Of a stretch of DNA of 64,000 bases, positions 36,801 through 45,815 are shown piece after piece (the first letter of the stretch is position 1; each line of letters opens with the position of its first letter). The stretch is from NCBI GenBank assembly GCA_964550655.1, contig CAZKAQ010000003.1, positions 1 to 64,000 of the forward strand, in the 5' to 3' direction. Both the position numbers and the translations under genes were made by a program. Below the pieces are notes generated by a model. That model was not told the DNA's origin, searched no databases, and saw nothing but the letters and a program-made list of their open reading frames with translations. This stretch comes from GCA-1730015 sp964550655 (GTDB taxonomy: Bacteria > Pseudomonadota > Gammaproteobacteria > Granulosicoccales > Granulosicoccaceae).

Positions 36801-37336
36801 TACTGTTAATTCCCGCTTGTTAATTTTTATTTTGTTCGCCCGTTGGTCATCAGCGACATCCAGGGAAGCTGTTATCCGCTTCTTGCTTCCTGCTTCAGTT
36901 CAAAGCGATTAATGGGTTTTCGTATTCCACACAGAACTTATAGTTGAACAATTTGAAAAATGAACAAGAAATTTCAAATAACGGACCATTTTACAATCAC
37001 GCTGAAAACGAATTGAAAACGAAAGGCCGTACTTTTAGATAGCCCGGAAGCGCTTGTGGGCTCGGTTACAGCGCTCGATTGGTGACTTCGGCTTGCATTC
37101 CGCAACGCTCCAATTAGTCAATTTGGTAATTTTTATGCCAACCTTTAACCAACTTGCGAACCACACAACCCCGTTTAACCCTGTCAGCCCGGCGTGCCAT
37201 TTACGAACAACACCCGGTGAACACAGCTGTTAATTGAGTTGTTATTTGCAGCCAACATTAAATCAGCACTAAAACACTCTTATATAAACAGCCTTCACCA
37301 TCAGCACAGGTCAAAAACGGATTTGAAGTTTCGCCC

Positions 37337-37348
37337 GGCAAATTTGCC
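37337..37348. promoter_or_regulatory. Perfect palindrome upstream of the efflux operon
   Basis: GGCAAATTTGCC, extended imperfectly by CC on the left and CGG on the right. It lies 24 bp before the -35 box. A candidate operator for a dimeric metal-responsive regulator, although no regulator gene is found in the operon. Confidence 0.4.
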
Positions 37349-37371
37349 CGGACAAACCAGACACACACGGG

Positions 37372-37400
37372 TTGACCGTTTGGTATTTATTGGCTACACT
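37372..37400 (+). promoter_or_regulatory. Sigma-70-type promoter of the efflux operon
   Basis: -35 TTGACC (37372-37377), 17-bp spacer, -10 TACACT (37395-37400). It is 108 bp ahead of the first gene of the operon. The best promoter match seen by eye in the window. Confidence 0.55.
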
Positions 37401-37507
37401 TTACTGAGAGGTGAGCCGATTCAAGGCTGCTTCTCCTCGCCAAGGTTTAAACTCAAGGCAAAGTTTAACCAGGAGATACCTTTTCTTAATTAGTGTGTCA
37501 GGTGTCA

Positions 37508-37960
37508 ATGATCAGATTAGCTGCCCTGTTTTTTGTTGTATTCAGTGCGCTCAGCCTTTGGGCAGCACCTGCGGCAGCTCATGGCGGTCATCAACATAAC
37601 GCATCGGTAAAAACCTCAACGCCGTTATCCGCTCTATCAGAACACCATGTGAAATCTGAACAGATAAGCGACAGTGCGTATATGTTGTCCGATCACAAAC
37701 AGGCTGCTTTTGATACAACCATAAATAAAATAAGTGCAGCTCATAGTGCACCACTTATATTAGATTATACGCAGGACAAACATGATGAAGATTGCTGCAA
37801 TACCGGCGCTCTTTGTTCCCCTGCAAGTGCTGCCCTTTTAACATCACCCGGTTTCAAACAGCCGGTCCCTGCGCCTGCCCGACTTCCGTTGTCTTGCACA
37901 GAAACGGGAACCGGTCGGATAATTGCGCCGACGCTTCAACCTCCAAAACTCATCGCCTGA
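37508..37960 (+). CDS. Small secreted His/Cys protein of the metal-efflux operon
   Basis: 150 residues. Signal peptide MIRLAALFFVVFSALSLW to AAPAAA, then a His-rich start (HGGHQHN), several His residues and a cysteine cluster DEDCCNTGALCSP, ending IAPTLQPPKLIA. Small proteins of this type precede copper/cobalt/zinc/cadmium RND efflux genes, and some are called CopL-like; I cannot place this one firmly. It probably binds metal in the periplasm. The start at 37508 is chosen over an upstream GTG (37493) because it puts the signal at the N terminus; neither has a good ribosome site. Confidence 0.6.
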   Translation: MIRLAALFFVVFSALSLWAAPAAAHGGHQHNASVKTSTPLSALSEHHVKSEQISDSAYMLSDHKQAAFDTTINKISAAHSAPLILDYTQDKHDEDCCNTGALCSPASAALLTSPGFKQPVPAPARLPLSCTETGTGRIIAPTLQPPKLIA

Positions 37961-38053
37961 TCTCCGACGGTCCCGCAAGGGAATAAAACGGAGATAGCAC
38001 TCGCACCTGAAGTTTAACGTGCGTGCGATCTCCAGTACTGATGAGTTTGATCC

Positions 38054-39787
38054 ATGTTTCATCTATTCAATTGGCGTGCATGTCGCACTAAACACAACAC
38101 CGGTAGACGCTCTTACCAGGCACTGCGTGCGATCCTGTGCGCGAACCTGTTCGTTCTTACTGCCTGGGCACATGAAGGCCATGATCATGATGAGAAAGAA
38201 ACGGTTATCGCTTCGGAAGCTCTGGCACGTGTTATCGCAAGCAGCGATCAATTCGAACTGGTTGGTATCGCAGAAACAAACACACTCATAATCTATGTCG
38301 ACAGGTTTAACACAAATGACCCTGTTACAAACGCAGATATCGAAGTTACGATCGGCAACGATATCGCCATAGCTGAGCTCAACAATGACGACGTTTATAT
38401 TGTCTCGTCTGAATTATTCGCTGCATCCGGCGAACATGAACTGATCTTTTCTGTTACCACGCCGGAAACTGCTGACCTGTTAATCGGCACGCTTAGCATC
38501 GACGAGCCTCAGACGGTTTCCGATCAAGACACCGAGTACACCCTTTTGCCCTGGCTCGCGTGCGGACTTCTGTTAATCCTCGGGATGGTCATTGGCCACT
38601 TTTTCGGTATGCGCGCCAGACCGCTTGCGGCGAGTGCGCCGAGTGCGGTCAGCCTCATCGTTTTGGGCGCGTTCATGATCGCACCGCTAACCGCCGACGC
38701 GCACGAAGGTCATGAGCATGGAGCAGAAGATGCCGCGCCACCAGCCGGAGACCGCCCTGCTCGATTACCGGACGGCTCGGTCTTTCTGCCTAAACCGACT
38801 CAACGGCTTTTAACCATCAGAACCGAAATTATTGCCCCCGTACCGGCAGGCAGGTCTTATACGCTCGCCGGTCAAACTATTCCGGATCCGAATGCGAGCG
38901 GCGTTGTACAGGCGACAAGCGATGGTCAAATTGTCAAAGGCCAATCCGATCTGCCGGTACTTGGACAGCGGGTCCGGCGTGGTGAAGCGCTGGCTGATCT
39001 TATCCCGGCAATCAGCGCCGATGCCGGTGTTGACCTCGCCAATGAGCGTGCCTCGATTGAACAATCCATCATCATGCTTGAGCGTCGGCTCGAGCGTCTG
39101 CGCGCGCTTAAACCGATTTCCATCGGTGATAACGGCGAAAGTGTAGAGGCTGTTCCGAAGGCGAGACTGACCGACCTTGAAGCCGAACTCGCCGCACTGA
39201 AAACCCGCCGCCGTAACGTACAACAATTTGTAACCGCACCTTCTGCGGTCAGAGCAAGTGCTGATGGCGTTATCGCCCGAATCAATTTCCGACCAGGTGA
39301 GGTTGTCGCCACAGGCGACACACTTTTTGAAGTTGTTGATCCGGCCCATGTCTGGGCCGAGACCGCACTGTTTGCAGATCAGAACGCACCCCCATACGGG
39401 ATAGCGTTTACTGGCGTCGATGTCATTATGCCGGATGGCACCGCTTATGACGCATCCCCTGTAGGCGCCAGTGCAGTGCTCGTCAATCAGGCGCGCGTGA
39501 TGCAGTTTCGCATCGATACAGATGAAGCCATACCGATCGGTTCAACCGTCACGATTCGCCTGCAGACCGAGGCAAATGAAGAAGCACTGCTTGTACCGAA
39601 TGAGGCAGTCGTGCGCGGCGCGACCGGGCTCAATGTCATCTGGACTCACGCCAACGCCGAGACATTCGAACCCGTCATTGTCGACGTTGAGCCTTATGAT
39701 GGCGCGCGCATGCGCGTCCTCACAACGCTACCTGGTAATGCGCGCATCGTGACAACCGGGGCGAGCTTGCTGGAACAGGTGAGATAA
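38054..39787 (+). CDS. RND efflux periplasmic adaptor (CusB/CzcB-type) with extra N-terminal domain
   Basis: 577 residues, longer than the usual ~400-450. Residues ~35-165 form a separate beta domain after a signal-like segment, beginning HEGHDHDEKETV. Then come a membrane segment (LLPWLACGLLLILGMVIGHF) and a second hydrophobic stretch (~200-218) followed by another HEGHEHG motif. The classical adaptor follows: barrel and lipoyl-like halves split by the coiled coil (ERASIEQSIIMLERRLERLR). Both His motifs suggest metal binding. It connects the RND pump to the TolC-like channel. The membrane-anchored N-terminal extension is the unusual part. It ends 4 bp before the pump gene. Confidence 0.85.
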   Translation: MFHLFNWRACRTKHNTGRRSYQALRAILCANLFVLTAWAHEGHDHDEKETVIASEALARVIASSDQFELVGIAETNTLIIYVDRFNTNDPVTNADIEVTIGNDIAIAELNNDDVYIVSSELFAASGEHELIFSVTTPETADLLIGTLSIDEPQTVSDQDTEYTLLPWLACGLLLILGMVIGHFFGMRARPLAASAPSAVSLIVLGAFMIAPLTADAHEGHEHGAEDAAPPAGDRPARLPDGSVFLPKPTQRLLTIRTEIIAPVPAGRSYTLAGQTIPDPNASGVVQATSDGQIVKGQSDLPVLGQRVRRGEALADLIPAISADAGVDLANERASIEQSIIMLERRLERLRALKPISIGDNGESVEAVPKARLTDLEAELAALKTRRRNVQQFVTAPSAVRASADGVIARINFRPGEVVATGDTLFEVVDPAHVWAETALFADQNAPPYGIAFTGVDVIMPDGTAYDASPVGASAVLVNQARVMQFRIDTDEAIPIGSTVTIRLQTEANEEALLVPNEAVVRGATGLNVIWTHANAETFEPVIVDVEPYDGARMRVLTTLPGNARIVTTGASLLEQVR

Positions 39788-39791
39788 CCCT

Positions 39792-42700
39792 ATGTTCCGT
39801 GCACTGGTTAATTTCTCGCTCGCCAATCGCTTGTTCGTTCTTGTGGCGGCGTTCCTGATGACGGCCTATGGCCTCATTACCTTGTCGCAGCTGCCGGTCG
39901 ACGTCTTTCCTGATCTCAACAAACCGACGGTGACTATTAACATCGAAGCTGGCGGTCTTGCTCCGGAAGAGGTCGAACAACTCGTCGTTTTTCCCATTGA
40001 GACCGCAATGAACGGCGTATCAGGTGTGACGCGTGTGCGTTCAGTCTCCGGCATCGGGCTCGGCCTTGTGTTTGTCGAGTTTGACTGGGGCAGCGACATT
40101 TATCGCAATCGCCAGCTTATCGCAGAAAGCCTTAGCGGTGTGGAAGAACAATTGCCGGATGGCGTCAAACCCGTGCTCGGACCGATCTCATCCATCATGG
40201 GTGAAGTGTTGCTGATCGCCATGACGTCGGACCAGATCAGCGCAATGGAAGTGCGTGAGCTTGCCGACTGGGTTGTCCGCCCGCGCCTGTTGGCGGTGCC
40301 CGGCGTCTCGCAGGTCATCCCGCTTGGCGGCGAGGTACGCCAATACCGGGTCGCACCCGATCTGACGCAGATGCGCATGCTTGGCGTGACATTAGACGAC
40401 ATCACAGCGACTGTAGGTGCATTCGGGGAAAATGCCGGTGGCGGATTTGTCGATCAAAACGACCGCGAATATCTCTTGCGCACTGTTGGACGCACAACAA
40501 AGCTTGCAGATTTGCAAGAGCTCTCTGTTGCCACCCGCAACGGACGACCAATCCTTTTAAAGCAGGTCGCCAGGGTAAGTTTCGCTGCCCGTCCGCCGCG
40601 CGGTGCCGGTGGATTTATGGGGGCGCCAGCCGTGATTATCTCGGTTCAGAAACAGCCCGGAATTGATACGGTCAATCTCACTGCACAAATCGAGACAGTA
40701 CTTGGCGAACTGCAGCGGGCGATGCCGTCGGATGTAACGGTAGATCAACTACTGTTTCGTCAGGCCGACTTTATCGAAACGTCTATCGATAATCTTCTGA
40801 AAGTGCTGCTCGAAGCCGGTGTTGTTGTTGCGATCATCCTGTCTTTGTTTTTACTCAACTGGCGCACGACTGCGATCTCACTGGTGGCCATCCCAATCTC
40901 TATTCTGGTCACGGTGCTGGTGTTCCGCTTGTTCGGGCTCAGTATCAATACGATGACGCTGGGCGGTCTGGCTATCGCTATTGGCGAACTGGTCGATGAC
41001 GCCGTCGTCGATGTTGAAAACATCATGCGACGCCTGAAAGAAAATCGTAAAGGCGGATCGCAGAAACCTATTACGCAAGTTATCTCGGATGCATCTCAGG
41101 AAGTTCGTTCAGGGATAATCTATGCAACCCTGATCATCGTGCTGGTCTTCATACCGCTGTTTGCGCTATCGGGAATTGAAGGGCGTCTTTTCGCCCCGCT
41201 TGGCGTTGCCTATATAGTTTCTATTCTCGCAAGCCTCGTGACAGCTATTACCGTGACGCCGGTGCTCTGCTCTTACCTGTTGCCAAATATGAAACGCCTC
41301 GAAGCGCCGGATAGTCCGCTGGTACGCATCCTGAAACGCTGCAATGCGCACGCACTCGACGGGGCCTTTCGCCATGCTCACCTTCTCGGTACAACAGTGG
41401 TGCTGGCCTTCATCGTCGCAGCCATAGCGGCAACCGCACTGCCGCGCAGCTTTCTGCCGCCCTTCAATGAAGGTTCACTGACAGTGAATGTTCTCCTGCA
41501 GCCGGGAATTTCACTCGAACAATCAAACCGTATCGGACGCACCGCCGAAACCCTGCTGCTTAATATCCCCGAAGTGCATACTGTTGGTCGGCGCACAGGT
41601 CGGGCCGAGCTCGACGAGCACGCTGAAGGTGTTCATTACAGCGAGATCGATGTCGATCTTAAAAAGTCCGAGCGATCACGAGACATGATCATGGCCGATA
41701 TCCGCGAGCGGCTCGCAGTACTTCCGGCCTCGGTCAATGTCGGCCAGCCAATATCCCATCGACTTGATCATCTGCTGTCCGGCGTGCGAGCGGAAATCGC
41801 ACTAAAGATTTATGGTGAAGACCTCGACACACTGCGCACGGTCGCCGAGAGCATGCGCGTACGGCTGCAAGGCGTACCGGGCCTGGTCGACCTGCAGGTT
41901 GAACGCCAGGTTCGTATTCCGCAGGTACAGACCAATATTGATTATAAAAAAGCACAAAGCTTTGGCGTAACCCCGGCCGCACTGACAGACGCCATCGGTC
42001 AGCTTACCGATGGTATCAGGCTCGCAGAAGTCATCGACGGACCGGGACGGTTTGATGTGGTCCTGCGCGCAGGCGATGAAAACCGTACCACCACAGGCCT
42101 TCCATCTCTTCTGCTCGACACACCACAAGGCAAGCTACCGACAAGCCTTTTCGCCAACACTATTGAAACCGATGGCCCCAATCAAATCCTCAGGGAAAAC
42201 GGCAGACGGCGCATCGTCGTGCTTGCAAATACAGACGGATCAAACAGCGCGCGTATAGTGCGGGAAATCCGCGCTATTCTCGCCGAAGCGGATCTGCCCG
42301 TCGGGTATTTCACCAACCTTGAAGGCACGTTTAAAGCACGAGAGCACGCCACGCGACTGATCGGCGTTCTCGCACTGGTCTCACTCTCTTTGATCTTTAT
42401 TGTGCTGTACAGCCGCTACCGATCAACGGCACTGGCATTGATCGTCATGGGCAATGTGCCCTTCGCGCTTGTTGGCTCGGTTGCAGCGCTGTGGATCGCC
42501 GGACAACCCTTGTCGCTCGCCAGCATGGTTGGCTTCGTTACGTTAACAGGCATTACTACACGCAACGGCATTTTGAAGATCAGCCACTACATCAATCTGG
42601 CACTCTACGAAGGTGAGACCTTCGGCCGTGACCTGATTGTTCGAGGCAGCCAGGAGCGTCTGACACCGGTTCTGATGACAGCACTTTCTGCAGGACTGGC

Positions 42701-42914
42701 CCTTATCCCACTTCTGATCGGCGCTGACCAGCCCGGCAAGGAAATTCTCTATCCGGTCGCCGTGGTCATTCTCGGGGGACTGCTATCTTCAACTGCCATT
42801 GACGCATTGTTAACTCCCGTTTTGTTCCACCGCTTCGGCAGAGAACCACTTGCTCGCTTAAAACATGCAAAAGACGCGAAACCTGCAGGCGGCCTTCAAC
42901 AAGCTTACCTATGA
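39792..42914 (+). CDS. Heavy-metal RND efflux pump, CzcA/CusA family
   Basis: 1040 residues, full length for the HME-RND group. Both halves are present, each with six membrane segments and a large periplasmic loop. It starts LVNFSLANRLFVLVAAFLMT and has the motif LGGLAIAIGELVDDAVVDVEN in TM4 (the HME signature region with the proton-relay acidic residues). The second half's FVTLTGITTRNGILKISHYI is typical. It exports a divalent cation or Cu(I)/Ag(I); the methionine pairs and ligands that would decide the metal cannot be read reliably by eye. It starts 4 bp after the adaptor, and its stop overlaps an upstream possible start of the next gene. Confidence 0.93.
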   Translation: MFRALVNFSLANRLFVLVAAFLMTAYGLITLSQLPVDVFPDLNKPTVTINIEAGGLAPEEVEQLVVFPIETAMNGVSGVTRVRSVSGIGLGLVFVEFDWGSDIYRNRQLIAESLSGVEEQLPDGVKPVLGPISSIMGEVLLIAMTSDQISAMEVRELADWVVRPRLLAVPGVSQVIPLGGEVRQYRVAPDLTQMRMLGVTLDDITATVGAFGENAGGGFVDQNDREYLLRTVGRTTKLADLQELSVATRNGRPILLKQVARVSFAARPPRGAGGFMGAPAVIISVQKQPGIDTVNLTAQIETVLGELQRAMPSDVTVDQLLFRQADFIETSIDNLLKVLLEAGVVVAIILSLFLLNWRTTAISLVAIPISILVTVLVFRLFGLSINTMTLGGLAIAIGELVDDAVVDVENIMRRLKENRKGGSQKPITQVISDASQEVRSGIIYATLIIVLVFIPLFALSGIEGRLFAPLGVAYIVSILASLVTAITVTPVLCSYLLPNMKRLEAPDSPLVRILKRCNAHALDGAFRHAHLLGTTVVLAFIVAAIAATALPRSFLPPFNEGSLTVNVLLQPGISLEQSNRIGRTAETLLLNIPEVHTVGRRTGRAELDEHAEGVHYSEIDVDLKKSERSRDMIMADIRERLAVLPASVNVGQPISHRLDHLLSGVRAEIALKIYGEDLDTLRTVAESMRVRLQGVPGLVDLQVERQVRIPQVQTNIDYKKAQSFGVTPAALTDAIGQLTDGIRLAEVIDGPGRFDVVLRAGDENRTTTGLPSLLLDTPQGKLPTSLFANTIETDGPNQILRENGRRRIVVLANTDGSNSARIVREIRAILAEADLPVGYFTNLEGTFKAREHATRLIGVLALVSLSLIFIVLYSRYRSTALALIVMGNVPFALVGSVAALWIAGQPLSLASMVGFVTLTGITTRNGILKISHYINLALYEGETFGRDLIVRGSQERLTPVLMTALSAGLALIPLLIGADQPGKEILYPVAVVILGGLLSSTAIDALLTPVLFHRFGREPLARLKHAKDAKPAGGLQQAYL

Positions 42915-42928
42915 GAGGAATTTCACTT

Positions 42929-43342
42929 ATGCGTAAACGATATTTATTAGCGATTATTAGTATGCTCAGTGTCGCGCTGTTAATACCTGCGACAGATGCA
43001 CTTGCACATGAAGTAGAAGCCGGACCCCATGGCGGGCCGGTTGTTGATGCACGCGATCATCACATTGAACTCGTGCTCAAGGCAGATAGCGTAACTGTCT
43101 ATGTAACGCGGGACGATGCACCGGTTGATCTTAAAGGAGCAAGCGGGCGTGCCATCGTGCTTGCCGGACAAAAGCAATCGAGGCTTACACTGACACCATC
43201 GACCGACGCCTTAAGCAGTGCTGCAGATATTTCCGTCGATGGCCCGGTGACTGTCGTGGTCACCGTGAATCTTGCAAGCGAAGCGCCGCTGCAGGCGCGC
43301 TTCAAACTTGATGCGCCATTTACCCTGACTGCCACAGAGTAG
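42929..43342 (+). CDS. Small periplasmic protein of the metal-efflux operon
   Basis: 137 residues from the ATG at 42929, chosen because AGAGGAA lies 8 bases upstream; another ATG at 42911 overlaps the pump's stop codon. A signal peptide (RYLLAIISMLSVALLIP to about ADALA) is followed by HEVEAGPHGGPVVDARDHH, a motif shared by small proteins in HME-RND operons. The rest is beta-rich with a repeated VTVVVTVNL-type strand pattern. Likely a metal-binding periplasmic accessory to the pump. Co-transcribed with its neighbours. Confidence 0.7.
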   Translation: MRKRYLLAIISMLSVALLIPATDALAHEVEAGPHGGPVVDARDHHIELVLKADSVTVYVTRDDAPVDLKGASGRAIVLAGQKQSRLTLTPSTDALSSAADISVDGPVTVVVTVNLASEAPLQARFKLDAPFTLTATE

Positions 43343-43354
43343 AACAGCGCTGCG

Positions 43355-44704
43355 ATGAACTGCCGTTTTTCACCACTGTTACTTGCGAGCCTCGCTCTTT
43401 TGCAGGCTTGCACAACCGCACCGAATCAGTCGTTGGACTTGAATGAAATTCAGGCCGATATTGAAACGCGTACCGGAGCAGCAATTGCCCGGGATCAAAA
43501 AGACCCGTCTGCTCAGCGAGCACTCGCGACACTTCGCGCCGAACCGCTCACCGAAGACAATGCAGTACGCCTGGCACTGCTGCAAAGCCCTGCACTTCAG
43601 GCCGAATATCAACGACTCGCCGTTTCCTACGCTGATGTCGTACAAGCCGGAAGGCTTAGCAATCCGCAACTCCATGTCACACCGGGTTTCTCTCTTGACG
43701 GCGGTGCGACGCGTATTGCTGCAGGACTTGTCTTCAACTTCCTGGAACTCCTGACCCGGCGCACCACTATTGAGGCTGCTTCATTTGAATTTGAAACCGC
43801 CAAAGCGCAGATCGTCGGCACTGTAGTCGCACATGCGAGTGCGGTGCGACGCGCGCATGCCGACTATATTGCTGCACGCGAACGCGTAGCACTGGCAGAA
43901 ACGAAACAAGCGCTTGCAAAGACGCGCCGCGAGGTGGCGCGGCAACTCTACACCGCAGACGAGGTGGACCTGCAACGAGTATCACTTGAAGAACAGGCTT
44001 ATCTGAATACCCGCGCAGACGTCGAGACAACAAAAGCTGATCTGATCTCAACAGGTGAAACACTGCGCCTCAGAGTCGGCCTGCAGAACCTCGACAGAAT
44101 GAACATTCCGCAAGCAGACGCAGTGCAAGATCTCTATCTTCCAAACTTTGATGCCGCCAGCATGGTCACACTTGAGTGGCGTCCTGATCTCATCACAGCA
44201 AGAGCAAACATTGGCCACCTCGAAGCGCTCAAGCGTCAGCAAAGACGCGGGTTAGTCATCGGCTCTGCAGAGGCAGGCGTGGAACTGGAACGTGAAGACA
44301 GTGAAAACTTTGTCGGGCCGTCTGTCTCTGTGCAATTGCCGGTCTTCGATCAGGGTCAGGTTCAGATCGCACGTGCAGATGCGCTACTGAAGCAGGCAAA
44401 CTATAATCTGGAGCAGAGTGAGTTGCAGGCACTAACCGAACTTAAAACCGCATTCGGAAATGTCGAAGCTGCCCGTTCGGTAACTTCTTTGCGGGAGGGA
44501 CAGCAGATGTCGGCTGCAAACGCTAACCTGCGATTGACGGAACAATTCTTTAATGCCGGTGAGGCAGATATATTCGCAGTGTTCGATGCTCGCACTAATT
44601 TGTTGGATTTGAAATCAAGTGTGATCAATGCGAGGCTTGAGCTTCGTCATGCTCGTTACGCTGTCAATGAGGCGATGGGCGGGATTCCCGCAACGCGGTT
44701 TTAA
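43355..44704 (+). CDS. TolC-family outer-membrane efflux lipoprotein
   Basis: 449 residues of the outer-membrane factor type. The N terminus has a lipoprotein signal, LLLASLALLQACTTA. Two long helical, coiled-coil repeats are separated by beta strands (for example TAKAQIVGTVVAHASAVRRA and ADALLKQANYNLEQSELQ), as in CusC/CzcC. It forms the outer channel of the tripartite pump encoded upstream. It follows the small protein by 12 bp and closes the operon; the VapC gene then reads toward it. Confidence 0.9.
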   Translation: MNCRFSPLLLASLALLQACTTAPNQSLDLNEIQADIETRTGAAIARDQKDPSAQRALATLRAEPLTEDNAVRLALLQSPALQAEYQRLAVSYADVVQAGRLSNPQLHVTPGFSLDGGATRIAAGLVFNFLELLTRRTTIEAASFEFETAKAQIVGTVVAHASAVRRAHADYIAARERVALAETKQALAKTRREVARQLYTADEVDLQRVSLEEQAYLNTRADVETTKADLISTGETLRLRVGLQNLDRMNIPQADAVQDLYLPNFDAASMVTLEWRPDLITARANIGHLEALKRQQRRGLVIGSAEAGVELEREDSENFVGPSVSVQLPVFDQGQVQIARADALLKQANYNLEQSELQALTELKTAFGNVEAARSVTSLREGQQMSAANANLRLTEQFFNAGEADIFAVFDARTNLLDLKSSVINARLELRHARYAVNEAMGGIPATRF

Positions 44705-44725
44705 GACAAAAGCCGAATTGTGTGA

Positions 44726-45160
44726 TTATGGCAGTGGCATTTCGTCCTCTGTCACAAGCAAAGACCAATGATGACCTCGCTTCAAAACAACTGATCGAAA
44801 GTGTCTGAAGTCCCAGGTTAAAATCTGTGCTTTGCGATGATGTGCCATAGCCATGACGATTAAATCCGGCAGATCGACTCCACTGTCGATAAAACGCTTA
44901 CCAAGCTTCAGGGCTAATTTAAGATCCGCTGCTGTTGGAGATTCAAGACGATGAACACCTGTTGCCATGCTTTCGCCAAACACGATTGCCGCTGATGGGT
45001 AGCCTCGTGATCTGAGCAATAAATCTGTCTCGACCAGGATTGGCCACGGGACTATAACCTTTCTCCCTAGACGGGCCAGCAATTCAGACGCAAACAAGTG
45101 CCGGCGTTTCTCACCTTTGTTAATAGCCGATACGATTGGCCCCGTATCGCAAACAATCAA
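44726..45160 (-). CDS. vapC: PIN-domain ribonuclease toxin (VapC-type)
   Basis: 144 residues of the PIN fold. Acidic metal ligands appear at Asp5 (IVCDTGPIVSA), in LVETDLL, and near DSGVDLPDLIVMAMA and LTWDFRHF. VapC toxins cut initiator or other tRNAs or rRNA. The upstream antitoxin overlaps it by 4 bases (ATGA), giving a classic coupled toxin-antitoxin operon. It lies between the imported-looking efflux operon and the radical SAM cassette and may stabilise the island. It converges on the TolC-like gene. Confidence 0.87.
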   Translation of the reverse strand: MIVCDTGPIVSAINKGEKRRHLFASELLARLGRKVIVPWPILVETDLLLRSRGYPSAAIVFGESMATGVHRLESPTAADLKLALKLGKRFIDSGVDLPDLIVMAMAHHRKAQILTWDFRHFRSVVLKRGHHWSLLVTEDEMPLP

Positions 45161-45366
45161 CCGCTTACACGCGCAAGGATATGCTCAATATTTTGTGACA
45201 TCTGCTCATCGTCATCTATCAAGCCAGCATAGGGCAACTTTGCAGGTTGTTGCTGCACCAGCTCCGTGACGATTGCCGATACCGACGTCTTCCGCCGTTT
45301 GGCTTCCTTATCAAGACGTTTGGCAATTTGTTCAGGAAGTGAAATAGTTTTTCGTATTGTACCCAT
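45157..45366 (-). CDS. vapB: Ribbon-helix-helix antitoxin (VapB-type)
   Basis: 69 residues from the ATG at 45366; a longer frame reaches 45414, but the short form starts with the RHH strand MGTIRKTISLPEQIAKRLDK, as expected. The DNA-binding helix-helix part continues through RRKTSVSAIVTELVQQ. The C-terminal half should wrap and inhibit VapC, with which it overlaps by 4 bases. Autoregulation is suggested by the repeats just upstream. The start lacks a strong ribosome site; translation of a near-leaderless message is possible. Confidence 0.8.
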   Translation of the reverse strand: MGTIRKTISLPEQIAKRLDKEAKRRKTSVSAIVTELVQQQPAKLPYAGLIDDDEQMSQNIEHILARVSG

Positions 45367-45373
45367 ACATATA

Positions 45374-45396
45374 GTATGAACATGATAGTATGATTT
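45374..45396. promoter_or_regulatory. Direct-repeat operator of the vapBC operon
   Basis: ATAGTATGA occurs twice in direct orientation (about 45374 and 45388), separated by ACATG, within 30 bp of the antitoxin start. RHH antitoxins bind such tandem sites. The spacing of 14 bp is close to RHH half-site spacing. Confidence 0.45.
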
Positions 45397-45414
45397 TGCA
45401 AGCTCGAAAGTCAC

Positions 45415-45815
45415 CGCAACCGGATTTTGTTTCGGTTGGCACAGAGAGAGCAGGCGCTTTCGGTGGTGTAATTGCCGTTAGAATCTTTTGAAAACTGAGG
45501 CCCCCGGAAGCGTGTATCATTCACACCCTCATACGGTCGATCCTGATGATCTCAGCGTCAGGATCTCCAAAAAGCTGTGTACAGGTGGGACCTACAAGGA
45601 TGCGGGAAAGATCCAGCCTCCAAAGCCCTTCAAGTGAGCCATTTTTTATATCGATATTAGTTAGTCATAAAACCGGCTTAGAACAAAACAGAGAAGAAAC
45701 AAAGCCTTTGTCTATGTGACTGATGAATAATTGTCAATTGCACTATTCGTCTTGCCAAGGTATTGCCTGGTCTTATATTGAATAGCATAACTTAATCATA
45801 CGGTACCCGAGTTTT
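45415..45815. other. Intergenic region between vapB and the radical SAM gene
   Basis: 400 bp. Beyond the vapBC operator it holds only a 42-codon frame from a GTG at 45512 to 45637 (YHSHPHTVDPDDLSVRISKK and on), not recognised and without start support, perhaps a remnant of a lost gene. No integration site was found. Confidence 0.4.

Larger units (their letters stand above)
36801..37507. other. Long intergenic region ahead of the metal-efflux operon
   Basis: About 700 bp without convincing reading frames. It contains the palindrome at 37337-37348 and the promoter at 37372-37400 described separately. The first ~500 bp shows nothing I can name. Base composition changes from here onward, so this could be the left border of an acquired segment. 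No integrase or direct repeats were seen. Confidence 0.4.

Noticed and set aside
38810..39349. 179-codon minus-strand frame opposite the efflux adaptor
   Set aside because: Antisense to a strong coding gene, no family features.
45415..45815. Integrase or attachment site at the island border
   Set aside because: No tyrosine recombinase motif, tRNA or flanking direct repeats seen.
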